Shown here in pieces: positions 55,374 to 63,970 of a stretch of 64,000 nt of DNA. Positions within the stretch are counted from its first letter, which is position 1. Every line of letters begins with the position of its first letter. Position numbers and translations under genes: made by a program. The notes under the pieces are model-generated. The model was not told the DNA's origin and searched no databases. It saw only the letters and a program-made list of their open reading frames with translations. The stretch is from Oscillospiraceae bacterium (GTDB lineage Bacteria > Bacillota > Clostridia > Oscillospirales > Acutalibacteraceae): contig SVOC01000008.1 in NCBI GenBank assembly GCA_015066625.1, positions 48,133 to 112,132 of the forward strand, in the 5' to 3' direction.

Positions 55374-57206
55374 ATGAACACATTATTGCTTATGCCACCT
55401 CAGTGGTATCCGATGAATCCCTATCTTTCTCTTGCTCAGCTTATAGGGCAGATTAAAGCCAAAAACTATGAAGCTGAAGCCTATGATATCAATATTGAAT
55501 TTTTCAATGATGTTCTGACAGAAAATAAAATTCAGTTCTATTCAGAAAAAGCAAAAACTTTTATGAAAGAATTTGCCGCTGAGATTTCAGAGAATAACTA
55601 TACTGAAAAGCTTTTCCATACGTATTCTTCCGATATAAAAACAAAACTTGCCCGCTTTCAGATGATAAGCAAATATTTCGCAGAAAATCCCGACAGGCCG
55701 GCAGATGTTTCAAAAAATATCGGGGAAGCTGTTGCGGTAATGAAAGACCGTGAATCCTTTTATGACCCGGAAAAACATTTCTGGGCAAAGGATATTATTA
55801 AGGATGCACTTGAAATCGTTTCTCTTCCTTATCTGCCGTCCCGCATAATGCTGGACAACTACATCGCCAACCCTTTTTATTCCTACAACTACGGCGATAT
55901 CAAGGAGCAATGCTGTTCTCCCGAACTCAATATGTTCATTGAATATTATGAAGAAAAACTTTCGGGAATCGATTTTGATAAATACAGCCTTATCGGTATA
56001 AGCATCTGCGATCTGAGTCAGGTTGTTCCCGGACTCACTCTCGCAAAAATGATTAAAGAGCGCTGTTCTGCCCATATCTCGCTCGGCGGAAACTATATTT
56101 TCAAAATACGCAACGACCTCAAAAAATTCCCCGAGTTTTTTGATATGTTCTGCGATTCGCTTCAGATTGGTGACGGAGAAATTTCTCTTCTTTCCCTCTG
56201 CGACCACCTGAGCGGCAAAACAGATATAAACAGCGTATATTCGCTGATTTACAAGAACGGAAACGGTGAAATCATTGCAACCGAAGAAGCTCCGCTTCTC
56301 AACATGGATAAAATAGAATTCCCGAGTTTTGACGGTTATGATTTCTCAAAATATTTTTCGGCAGATATTGTTATGCCCGTTCAGCTTTCAAAGGGCTGCT
56401 ATTGGGGCAAATGCACCTTCTGCGATTTCTACACAGGTCAGCAGTGCTTCGACATCAAGAGTGTTGAGCGTGCGGTTGACGAAGTGGAACATCTGATAAA
56501 CAAATACGGATACCGCCATTTTGCATTTGTTGACGAAGCAATTCCGCCCGTATACTACGAAAAGTTTGCCGATGAACTTATGAGGCGGAATGTAAAAATA
56601 AACTTCTATTCATTTGCAAGACTCGAAAAAGGATTCACGCCGGAAGTTCTTCAAAAACTGTACAAGGCAGGCGCTTGCTTCTTTGCGTGGGGATACGAAG
56701 CACATTCACCCCGAATAATGAAACTTCTTAACAAGGGTGTTGATGTCGATTACAGACTCACTCTCCTTGAAAACGCAAAAAAAATCGGCCTTTGGAATCA
56801 CTGCACATTCCTTCTGAGTTATCCCTCGGAAACCGAAGAAGAAACCAGTGCAACCAAGAATATTATCCGTCAGAGAGATTTGATAAACAGTTGCACACCT
56901 TCGAACTTTGCTCTTAAAAAGAATGCCATTCTTCACAATATGGCGGAGGAAATGGGTATAAAAAACATTGTTGACAACGGAGATTTCCATGTTTCGTGCA
57001 ACTATGAACTGTCAGGAATGAAAACCGGTGACATAAAGCGCAACCGAATGGAATTCCAGATGGATTTTCTGAAAAACACCTCAGACTCAATGTGGTCGCT
57101 CACATTTACGGACACCGACCATCTTATGCTTTATCTTGCAAAATACGGCACAGAGTGGGTATATAACTATAAACTGAAATATCAGAAGCGACATCTTCAA
57201 AGTTGA
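55374..57206 (+). CDS. B12-binding-type radical SAM enzyme, subfamily B, copy 2
   Basis: 610 residues, parallel to the gene at 50918 along its whole length: PPQWYPMNPYLSLAQLIGQI, SLGGNYIF, QIGDGEISL and a cluster motif C342-x4-C347-x2-C350 (KGCYWGKCTFCDF). The GQQCFDIK stretch after the cluster motif is identical in both. The C-terminal SMWSLTFTDTDHLMLYLAKY segment also matches. It probably acts on the same scaffold at another position. The gap before it is 28 bases. Confidence 0.88.
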   Translation: MNTLLLMPPQWYPMNPYLSLAQLIGQIKAKNYEAEAYDINIEFFNDVLTENKIQFYSEKAKTFMKEFAAEISENNYTEKLFHTYSSDIKTKLARFQMISKYFAENPDRPADVSKNIGEAVAVMKDRESFYDPEKHFWAKDIIKDALEIVSLPYLPSRIMLDNYIANPFYSYNYGDIKEQCCSPELNMFIEYYEEKLSGIDFDKYSLIGISICDLSQVVPGLTLAKMIKERCSAHISLGGNYIFKIRNDLKKFPEFFDMFCDSLQIGDGEISLLSLCDHLSGKTDINSVYSLIYKNGNGEIIATEEAPLLNMDKIEFPSFDGYDFSKYFSADIVMPVQLSKGCYWGKCTFCDFYTGQQCFDIKSVERAVDEVEHLINKYGYRHFAFVDEAIPPVYYEKFADELMRRNVKINFYSFARLEKGFTPEVLQKLYKAGACFFAWGYEAHSPRIMKLLNKGVDVDYRLTLLENAKKIGLWNHCTFLLSYPSETEEETSATKNIIRQRDLINSCTPSNFALKKNAILHNMAEEMGIKNIVDNGDFHVSCNYELSGMKTGDIKRNRMEFQMDFLKNTSDSMWSLTFTDTDHLMLYLAKYGTEWVYNYKLKYQKRHLQS

Positions 57207-57254
57207 AATCACATTAATCAACGTGAACGAAATAATCCTTAAGGAGATATATTA

Positions 57255-59183
57255 ATGAAAAATATCTATATGGTTCAGGCCTCAACAACCTACGGCGGTA
57301 ACCTTTTTAAGGCTGCCTATTTGCCATATGCTGCAGGGCTTCTTGTTGCATATGCCTGGACAGATGAGACTGTAAAAAATGAATATTGTTTTAAAAGGTT
57401 TATTTTTACCCGTGAGGATATTGAATCTGTCGTGACTTCTCTCGAAAATCCCGCAATCATAGGGTTTTCAAACTATATCTGGAACACGGAATACAACAAG
57501 GCTCTTGCCAGAAGAATCAAAGAGATTTATCCCGAATGTGTTATTGTTTTCGGAGGTCACAATGTGCCGCCCGATGATGAATTTCTCAGAAAATTTGATT
57601 ATATCGACTTTCTCATTCACGGAGAAGGTGAAGAAGCATTTCTTGAACTTCTTCTTGAACTTCTTGAGGACGAGCCTGATTTCGGCAATGTTTCAAATAT
57701 TTCATTCAGAAACAATGATGGCGGTTTCACAACCAATCCCGTAAAAACTCTGACAAAAATCGATTATCCTTCACCTTATCTTACAGGTGTTTTTGATGAC
57801 ATTATCAAAGAAAATCCCAATATGCAGCTCGACGCAATTCTTGAAACAAGCCGCGGCTGTCCGAGAAACTGTGCATACTGCGACTGGGGCTGCACCAATT
57901 CAAAGGTCAAACTCTTCCCAATTGAACGTGTTCATGCTGAAATCGAATGGTTTGCCAAAAATAAAATTGCGTTTCTTTGGGGCGCAGACGCAAACTTCGG
58001 TGCATTTGACAGAGATGAGGAAATCACTGACCACCTTGTTGAAGTGAGAGAAAAATACGGATATCCCGAAAGAATCCGAATCAACTACGCTAAAAACAGA
58101 CACGATTTTGTTTTCAGAATAAATCAGAAACTTGAAAAATTCGGTTTAAGCAAAGAGGGAGCAACCCTTTCTTTCCAAAGCCTTAACCCGGATACTCTTG
58201 CAAATATCGGCAGGAAAAACATGAGTCTGGACAAGTTCAAGGAACTTATGTCTATGTACAGAAATGCGGGTGTTACAACGTATTCCGAACTTATTCTCGG
58301 TTTGCCCTGTGAAACATATGAATCCTTCTGCCGCGGAATAGGTATGCTTCTTGAAGCAGGTCAGCACAGACTCATCAATGTCTATAACTGCGAAATTCTG
58401 CCCAATTCTCCCATGGCTGCAAAAGACTATCTTGAAAAGCACGGCATAAAGACTGCAGAGGTTGTTTTCCTTACTTCTCACAGCAAGGCGAAATCGGAAG
58501 TTGTTGAAAAAACAAAGTATGTTGTCGGTACAGCAAGCATGAATTCCGAAGAATGGATTGCTGCAAACATCTTTGCCTGCTTTGAAAAATCACTTCATCA
58601 TTACGGCATTCTCAGAAATCTTGCCATCTATTTCCATTACGAGAAAAAAGTTCCCTATGAGGATTTCTATAACAGCGTCATTGATTGGTGCCGAAATTCG
58701 GATAATGAGGTTATCAATAACTCATATAATTTCCTCTATAATTTCTATAAAACCGTTTGCCTTGAACAGCCGATGAAACTTTACTATAATGAAGAAGTTT
58801 ACGGAAAAATCACCTGGGCTCCCGAGCACGTTGCTCACATGGATTCAATTTTCCGTCTTGAAGATTATTATGAGGCAATGAGACCTCTCCTCGAATCATA
58901 CGAAACCGATAAGGTTGTTCTTGATGAAATCATCGAATACCAGAAATGTATGCTCAAAAGACCTCAGCATAACAATTACAGCCGCAATTTCACATACGGT
59001 TGGCATGAATATTTCACAAAAGCAATCGCAGGAGAATATGCTCCGCTTAAGAAATATGCAAACCGCATAAATGTCAACAATGAAAAAACGCCTGAAAGTT
59101 GGACCGATTATGCTCTTGAGGCTGCTTGGTTTGGTAAGAACGGCGGCACATTCAATGTCGGCATAACAAACGACTTGCTCTGA
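57255..59183 (+). CDS. B12-binding-type radical SAM enzyme, subfamily A, copy 2
   Basis: 642 residues, similar over its length to the gene at 48984. The N-terminal part shows YLPYAAGLLVAYAW, GFSNYIWNTEYN, FGGHNVPP and HGEGEEAF. The cluster Cys are C202-x3-C206-x2-C209 (RGCPRNCAYCDW). The GADANFG loop and SELILGLPCETYESFC are retained, with Cys in place of Gly in the last motif. The C-terminal region ends with WTDYALEAAWFGKNG, found also in copy 1. It follows an AAGGAGA ribosome site. Confidence 0.88.
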   Translation: MKNIYMVQASTTYGGNLFKAAYLPYAAGLLVAYAWTDETVKNEYCFKRFIFTREDIESVVTSLENPAIIGFSNYIWNTEYNKALARRIKEIYPECVIVFGGHNVPPDDEFLRKFDYIDFLIHGEGEEAFLELLLELLEDEPDFGNVSNISFRNNDGGFTTNPVKTLTKIDYPSPYLTGVFDDIIKENPNMQLDAILETSRGCPRNCAYCDWGCTNSKVKLFPIERVHAEIEWFAKNKIAFLWGADANFGAFDRDEEITDHLVEVREKYGYPERIRINYAKNRHDFVFRINQKLEKFGLSKEGATLSFQSLNPDTLANIGRKNMSLDKFKELMSMYRNAGVTTYSELILGLPCETYESFCRGIGMLLEAGQHRLINVYNCEILPNSPMAAKDYLEKHGIKTAEVVFLTSHSKAKSEVVEKTKYVVGTASMNSEEWIAANIFACFEKSLHHYGILRNLAIYFHYEKKVPYEDFYNSVIDWCRNSDNEVINNSYNFLYNFYKTVCLEQPMKLYYNEEVYGKITWAPEHVAHMDSIFRLEDYYEAMRPLLESYETDKVVLDEIIEYQKCMLKRPQHNNYSRNFTYGWHEYFTKAIAGEYAPLKKYANRINVNNEKTPESWTDYALEAAWFGKNGGTFNVGITNDLL

Positions 59184-59202
59184 TAAAGGAGAATCTGTAC
59201 TT

Positions 59203-59964
59203 ATGGCAAAATTTGAAAATGCAACAATTATGATGGGTGCCGTTGACGAAACGGACTCTTTGAGAGAAACCGTTCTTTCCGTGCTCAGACTTTGCGACCA
59301 CAAAGACCTCAGGGAAATCATCATCGGTTATTCCCAGAAGGTTACTCCCGAAAGCAAGGCGGTTGTTGATGAAATGGCAGCTTTGGATACCGATGTGCCC
59401 ATCGTCACCTTTATGCAGAAAAGAAGGGGAATCTCCGGACTTGTTGACATGATTGATGTTGCAAGAGGCTCTCATTGCATTCTTGTCGCTTCGGATATGG
59501 CGCTTGACCTTGAGTGCGTTGCAGAAATGATTGAAGAAGCCAAAAAAGACGGCGATACCATCGTTTCTTCATCACGCTGGCTGAGCGGCTGTGAATTTTT
59601 TGAATACAGCAAGATTAAAAAGATTCTTAATTTTCTTGCGCAGAACTTTCTTAAGGTACTGTTCAAGGCGAAGATTACAGACTTCACAAATCCGTGCCAG
59701 ATAGCACCCACCGAACTTTATCAGTCGATAGAATGGGAAAACGAAGGCTTCCCCATTCTCATCGAAATGGTTCTCAAGCCCCTTCGCCTCGGCTACAAAT
59801 TCCTTGAGGTTCCCACAAACTGTTATCCGAGAAAGCAAGGCAAATCAAAAAATTCCTTTAAGCAGACGGCAATGTATCTGTCCACAGCCTTGCATATCCG
59901 TTTCATGAAGAAAAAAGAGATTCTCAAAAAAGATTCGGAAATTTATAAGAATTTTACAAAATAA
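59203..59964 (+). CDS. Family 2 glycosyltransferase (dolichol-phosphate mannosyltransferase-like)
   Basis: 253 residues. A GT-A fold is indicated by the N-terminal MMGAVDETDSL, a Rossmann half, and ILVASDMALDLECV in place of the DxD-containing strand. The DFTNPCQIAP and GFPILIEMVLKPLRLGYKFLEVP segments are typical of dolichyl-phosphate-mannose-synthase relatives, including the PTN/EVP end. Such enzymes load a sugar on a lipid carrier or lipid product. In this operon it may decorate the product made by the radical SAM enzymes. There is no membrane helix. Confidence 0.82.
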   Translation: MAKFENATIMMGAVDETDSLRETVLSVLRLCDHKDLREIIIGYSQKVTPESKAVVDEMAALDTDVPIVTFMQKRRGISGLVDMIDVARGSHCILVASDMALDLECVAEMIEEAKKDGDTIVSSSRWLSGCEFFEYSKIKKILNFLAQNFLKVLFKAKITDFTNPCQIAPTELYQSIEWENEGFPILIEMVLKPLRLGYKFLEVPTNCYPRKQGKSKNSFKQTAMYLSTALHIRFMKKKEILKKDSEIYKNFTK

Positions 59965-59983
59965 CAGTTTTAGGAGATTCAAA

Positions 59984-60499
59984 ATGAGTGCAGAAAAAGT
60001 TCTGATCATCTCCGATGTGAACGACGCAAATTTCAATCAACTTATAAAAGAAAAATATCCCGAAAGTGTTATCCTTTCACCCGAAAACCCGATAAAACCC
60101 TGTGTCGGCTGTCTGAGCTGCTGGCTCAGGACTCCGGGAAAGTGCGTTCTTAACGACAGTTACAGCCGCATGGGAAATTATATGTCAGAAAGCTGTACGA
60201 TAATCTATATAAGCCGTTGCTTTTTCGGGGGCTTCAGCCCCTTTGTTAAAAACGTTATCGACAGAAGCATAGCTTATGTTCAGCCGTTCTTCAGCAAAAA
60301 AGGGAAATCGTCAGGTCATTTAAAGCGTTATAAAAACCGCTTTGATTATTTTGCAGTTTTTTACGGAGAAAACATCTCCGAAGAAGAGAAAAAAACCGCT
60401 TTATCTTTATGCCGGGGCAATGCTCTTCTGTGGAACTGCAATAAACCTGAAGTCAGATTTTGCGAAAATTACACCGATGCGGAGGAGCTGTTACCATGA
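59984..60499 (+). CDS. Flavodoxin-like NAD(P)H oxidoreductase, Cys-rich
   Basis: 171 residues. The Cys motif KPCVGCLSCWLRTPGKCVLND is typical of iron-sulfur flavoproteins or NAD(P)H-dependent FMN reductases that use a Cys near the flavin. RCFFGGFSPFVKNVIDRS forms the flavin-binding loop. It overlaps the next gene by four bases (ATGA). It probably supplies reducing equivalents within the operon. The exact partner is not known. Confidence 0.8.
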   Translation: MSAEKVLIISDVNDANFNQLIKEKYPESVILSPENPIKPCVGCLSCWLRTPGKCVLNDSYSRMGNYMSESCTIIYISRCFFGGFSPFVKNVIDRSIAYVQPFFSKKGKSSGHLKRYKNRFDYFAVFYGENISEEEKKTALSLCRGNALLWNCNKPEVRFCENYTDAEELLP

Positions 60500-61215
60500 A
60501 AATTGCAATGATTAACGGCAGCCCCAGAACAAACAGTGCCTCCGAATTCATTCTGAATTATGTCAAGGACAAGTTGCCTGCCGAAAGCGAAATTCTGCAT
60601 ATTGATACTGTGACTCCGTTAAGCCCCGAAACCGTATCGCAAATTCTTCTCTGCGACTGTATCGTTATTGCTTCACCGCTTTATATCGACGCGCTTCCGT
60701 CATCTTTGCTGGATGCAATGGATAAAATCTGCAATGTCTCAGGCAATCGCCGTGCAAACAGAATTTCGGTTTATGCGGTTATCAACTGTGCTTTTTACGA
60801 AAGCCACAATAATCACCATGCCCTTGAAATCATTGAAAACTGGAGCAAGCATTGCGGATTTGATTGGAAAAGAGGCGTTGGAATAGGTGCAGGCGGATTT
60901 TTGCTTATGGGTTCAACGCAGAATGTCGAAGAAGTTGGCAAAAAAAACATCTGGACATTTGTAAGAGTTGTTGCAAGAACCTTTTTTTCTTATGACAATC
61001 CTTTTCGCAAAAAGCCTTTTGCAAAAGGCTTTAACTTTACAATGCAGAGCCTTGCCGACGATATCGTCGGTAACACAGGAAACGGAAACGTGTATATAAG
61101 ACCGTATTTCCCCAAAATCACCGTTCTTTATAATTTGATGACCAATTTCAGCTTTATTCTTATGATTAAATCGAACGGTCTGAAGATTAAAGATATCGGA
61201 AGAAAAGATTTATAA
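60496..61215 (+). CDS. NAD(P)H-dependent FMN reductase / flavodoxin-family protein
   Basis: 239 residues. The flavin phosphate-binding start MKIAMINGSPRTNSASEFIL and the IVIASPLYIDALPSSLLDAMD loop are the marks of the family. The C-terminal third is Lys/Arg-rich with FSFILMI, perhaps peripheral to the membrane. The ATG at 60496 is coupled to the preceding stop codon. Its likely role is reduction of flavin for the radical SAM or FAD steps. Confidence 0.85.
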   Translation: MKIAMINGSPRTNSASEFILNYVKDKLPAESEILHIDTVTPLSPETVSQILLCDCIVIASPLYIDALPSSLLDAMDKICNVSGNRRANRISVYAVINCAFYESHNNHHALEIIENWSKHCGFDWKRGVGIGAGGFLLMGSTQNVEEVGKKNIWTFVRVVARTFFSYDNPFRKKPFAKGFNFTMQSLADDIVGNTGNGNVYIRPYFPKITVLYNLMTNFSFILMIKSNGLKIKDIGRKDL

Positions 61216-61237
61216 CACCGAGAAAGGAGTGCAGTCG

Positions 61238-63148
61238 GTGAAAAATAAGCTTTATTTTTTTCAGGTAAACTATCCTTACGGCAAATCGGCACATATTCCC
61301 TACACCGCAGGCCAGCTTGCAGCTTATGCCTTTGATGACAAGGATGTTGCCGAAAATTATAAGCTCGAAAAGATTTTCTTTCTCAGAAAAAACGTTGATT
61401 CCGTTATGGCTGAGATTGATGAGCCGTTTATCGTTGCGTTTTCAACCTATATCTGGAATTGCAACTATAACAAAACCCTCGCAAAAAAGATAAAAGAAAA
61501 ATATCCCGATTGCACCGTAGTTTTCGGCGGACATCATGTTTCACCCGGCGGTGAAATGCTCAACGAATGCCCGTATATCGACTATCTTCTTCACGGCGAG
61601 GGCGAAATAATTTTCAGACGCCTTATGCGTGCGCTCATAGGTCTTGACAATGCCGAAGAAATTCCGGGTATTTCATTGAGGACAGAAAACGGAATTCTCA
61701 CAAATCCCGACATGATTTCATCCGAATGCAACTTTCCTTCGCCCTATCTCAACGGATATTTTGATGATATAATCAAAGAAAACCCCGATACGGATTTTAT
61801 GGCACTTATCGAAACATCAAGAGGGTGTCCGAATTCATGTGCATATTGCGATTGGAGCAATATGAAATCTAAAATCCGCCAATTTCCGATTGAACGCATT
61901 TACGGCGAGATTGAATGGATGATGAACAACAAAATCTGCGGTCTCGGGGCTGCGGATTCAAACTTCGGTCTGTTTGAGAGAGATGAAGAAATAGCCGACA
62001 AAATCATAGAGGCAAAGCAAAAAGGCGGTTATCCTCTCGGATTCCAGACCTCCTATGCGAAAAACAGCAGTAAAACTGTTTTTAATATCGGCATGAAGCT
62101 TGAAAAAGGCGGAATGAACAAAGGAATCACTCTTTCGTTTCAGTCAATGGATGAAACCGTGCTTGACAATATCGGTCGGCGTAACATCGGCATTGACTAC
62201 TACAAGGATTTGATGTCTCTCTATAACAAAGCGGGAATTTCAACCTATACCGAACTTATTCTCGGTTTACCGGGTGAAACCTTTGAATCCTTTGCAGACG
62301 GTATTGATACTCTTCTTAATCTCGGCCAACACAACTCAATATATATCCACAACTGCGAGTGGCTTCCCTGTTCGATAATGGGTCAGAAGAATTATGTTGA
62401 GCGCTATAAAATCAAAAAATCTCATATTCCGCTCAATCAGCCTCACCGTGAGCCCGATGATGACGACAATATCCCGGAGTGGTCTGAAATCGTCACATCA
62501 ACATATTCTATGGATGGCCGGGACTGGAAAAAAATGAATCTGTTTTCATTTGTTGTGCAGGCATTTCACCATATGGGTATTCTGCAGTTTTTTGCCCTGT
62601 ATCTTTACAATGAGGGAATATGTTCATACAAAAACTTTTATACCGCTCTTCTTGAGCATTTTCTTTCCCGTCCGAATACGGTTGCAGGCAGGACTTTTGA
62701 CAAAATCAGCAAATGCCTTGACGATGTCCTTCTGGAAAAAGGAACATTAAGCTGCTGTGACGAAAGATTTGGCAAGGTGCAATGGCCGCTTGAAGAATAC
62801 GCCTATCTTTGCACAGTATATGAACTGGATAAGTTTTTTGATGAAATTGCAGATTTTCTCAGCACATTCAGAACAGAAAAGTCCGTCTTTGACGATTTGC
62901 TTGCTTTTCAGAAAACAATAATAAAAAAGCCGTTTGACAGCGAAATTACTGTTAAGGCAAATCATAATTTTGACAGTTATTTCAACAACATTCTCGACGC
63001 AAAACCTGCAAAACTGACTGCTTGCAGGCTTGAAAAAACCGTCAAAACAAAACCCTTCGCAAATTGGGAACAATACTCAAAGGTTGTTGCCTGGTACGGC
63101 CGTAAAGACGGCAATTGCACATATATCAAAGGTCTGAATGAAAACTAA
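61238..63148 (+). CDS. B12-binding-type radical SAM enzyme, subfamily A, copy 3
   Basis: 636 residues. It shares the subfamily A layout: IPYTAGQLAAYAF, FSTYIWNCNYN, FGGHHVSPGG, HGEGEIIF. The cluster Cys are C197-x3-C201-x2-C204 (RGCPNSCAYCDW), followed by AADSNFGLFERDEE. TELILGLPGETFESF is intact. The C-terminal part ends with NWEQYSKVVAWYGRKDG. The GTG at 61238 is favoured over a GTG at 61229 because the latter overlaps the AAAGGAG ribosome site. It is the last gene of the operon and a terminator follows about 90 bases later. Confidence 0.87.
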   Translation: MKNKLYFFQVNYPYGKSAHIPYTAGQLAAYAFDDKDVAENYKLEKIFFLRKNVDSVMAEIDEPFIVAFSTYIWNCNYNKTLAKKIKEKYPDCTVVFGGHHVSPGGEMLNECPYIDYLLHGEGEIIFRRLMRALIGLDNAEEIPGISLRTENGILTNPDMISSECNFPSPYLNGYFDDIIKENPDTDFMALIETSRGCPNSCAYCDWSNMKSKIRQFPIERIYGEIEWMMNNKICGLGAADSNFGLFERDEEIADKIIEAKQKGGYPLGFQTSYAKNSSKTVFNIGMKLEKGGMNKGITLSFQSMDETVLDNIGRRNIGIDYYKDLMSLYNKAGISTYTELILGLPGETFESFADGIDTLLNLGQHNSIYIHNCEWLPCSIMGQKNYVERYKIKKSHIPLNQPHREPDDDDNIPEWSEIVTSTYSMDGRDWKKMNLFSFVVQAFHHMGILQFFALYLYNEGICSYKNFYTALLEHFLSRPNTVAGRTFDKISKCLDDVLLEKGTLSCCDERFGKVQWPLEEYAYLCTVYELDKFFDEIADFLSTFRTEKSVFDDLLAFQKTIIKKPFDSEITVKANHNFDSYFNNILDAKPAKLTACRLEKTVKTKPFANWEQYSKVVAWYGRKDGNCTYIKGLNEN

Positions 63149-63234
63149 ATGCAAATAAAATCACGAAAAGTTGAAAAAACATCAAAAATTATCTTTTGAG
63201 TAAAGAGGGTTTCAAGAGAAATATAGTTTTATAA

Positions 63235-63271
63235 AATAACACCGTAGAGATATAATATCTCTGCGGTGTTG
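63235..63271 (+). terminator. Terminator of the radical SAM operon
   Basis: AACACCGTAGAGAT pairs with ATCTCTGCGGTGTT (one G-T) around ATAAT. A weak T stretch follows. Confidence 0.75.
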
Positions 63272-63401
63272 CTTTATGTTACCCTATCCAAAGAAAATGG
63301 AATTCCTTTTATAGTTGAATAAAATTTTATATTAAGTATAACTCTCCTTTATTTGCAGACAATAACATCAAGATTTGTCTGAAAAAGGAGAAAGATATAA
63401 A

Positions 63402-63572
63402 ATGAAAGCCACAGGTATTGTCAGAAGAATTGATGATTTGGGAAGGGTCGTTATCCCCAAAGAAATCCGCCGCACCATGCGTATCCGCGAAGGCGAAACC
63501 GACTTGACAACATTGACACAGTCAGAAAACTACATTTCCGCAATGTTGAATTTAGAGAAACGGCTCGAGTAA
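63402..63572 (+). pseudogene. Truncated AbrB/SpoVT-like regulator
   Basis: 56 residues. The first 34 residues match the SpoVT-AbrB DNA-binding domain (MKATGIVRRIDDLGRVVIPK...RTMRIREGE) closely. The usual continuation, an EIF strand, a DREGEVILKKYSP end and a C-terminal sensory domain, is replaced by an unrelated TDLTTLTQSENYISAML tail. It could be a decayed gene or a short, altered regulator. It has a good GGAG ribosome site and its own terminator. Confidence 0.6.
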
Positions 63573-63616
63573 TTTCCTTACATATCAACGGTTTCAGGCG
63601 TTTGATACAGAAACAA

Positions 63617-63650
63617 TAAAGACTGCATGGATTATTTCGTGCAGTCTTTT
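63617..63650 (+). terminator. Terminator after the AbrB-like gene
   Basis: AAAGACTGCA pairs with TGCAGTCTTT around a 12-base loop, then TGCTT. Confidence 0.75.
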
Positions 63651-63661
63651 GCTTATAGAAT

Positions 63662-63735
63662 CAACGATTTACATGAAGAATTAACGATAAAATTAAAAGA
63701 CTAACGATTTCGTTAATTCAAATCGTTAATCCTTA
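63662..63735. repeat. Cluster of TAACGAT-type repeats
   Basis: AACGAT-containing words recur five times on both strands within 75 bases: CAACGATTT (63662), TTAACGATAA (63681), CTAACGATTT (63701), CGTTAAT (63711) and AATCGTTAAT (63721). The pattern looks like a cluster of binding sites upstream of the gene at 63971. The rest of 63573-63970 shows no convincing gene. Confidence 0.4.
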
Positions 63736-63970
63736 AGGTTGTCAAGGGAATTTCGTTATGACTATTCGCCGATTCACATCCTGCCATATAAAAACAATGG
63801 CAAAACAAAAAGCCATAATCCCTTTGTTACTTCGGAATACAGCTCATATATTTATACAACCATCACTTCCGGTGACACAATTCAAGAGTTGCAAAAATAA
63901 TCTCAGGGAATTATAATGAGATTGATAAATAAGAATTTGACGGTCAATTTATACCATACAGGAGGTCTTT

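Noticed and set aside
63757..63927. Two overlapping short open frames between the AbrB-like gene and the last gene
   Set aside because: No ribosome site, no recognisable motif; one frame has no ATG start. Could be a gene remnant but cannot be supported.
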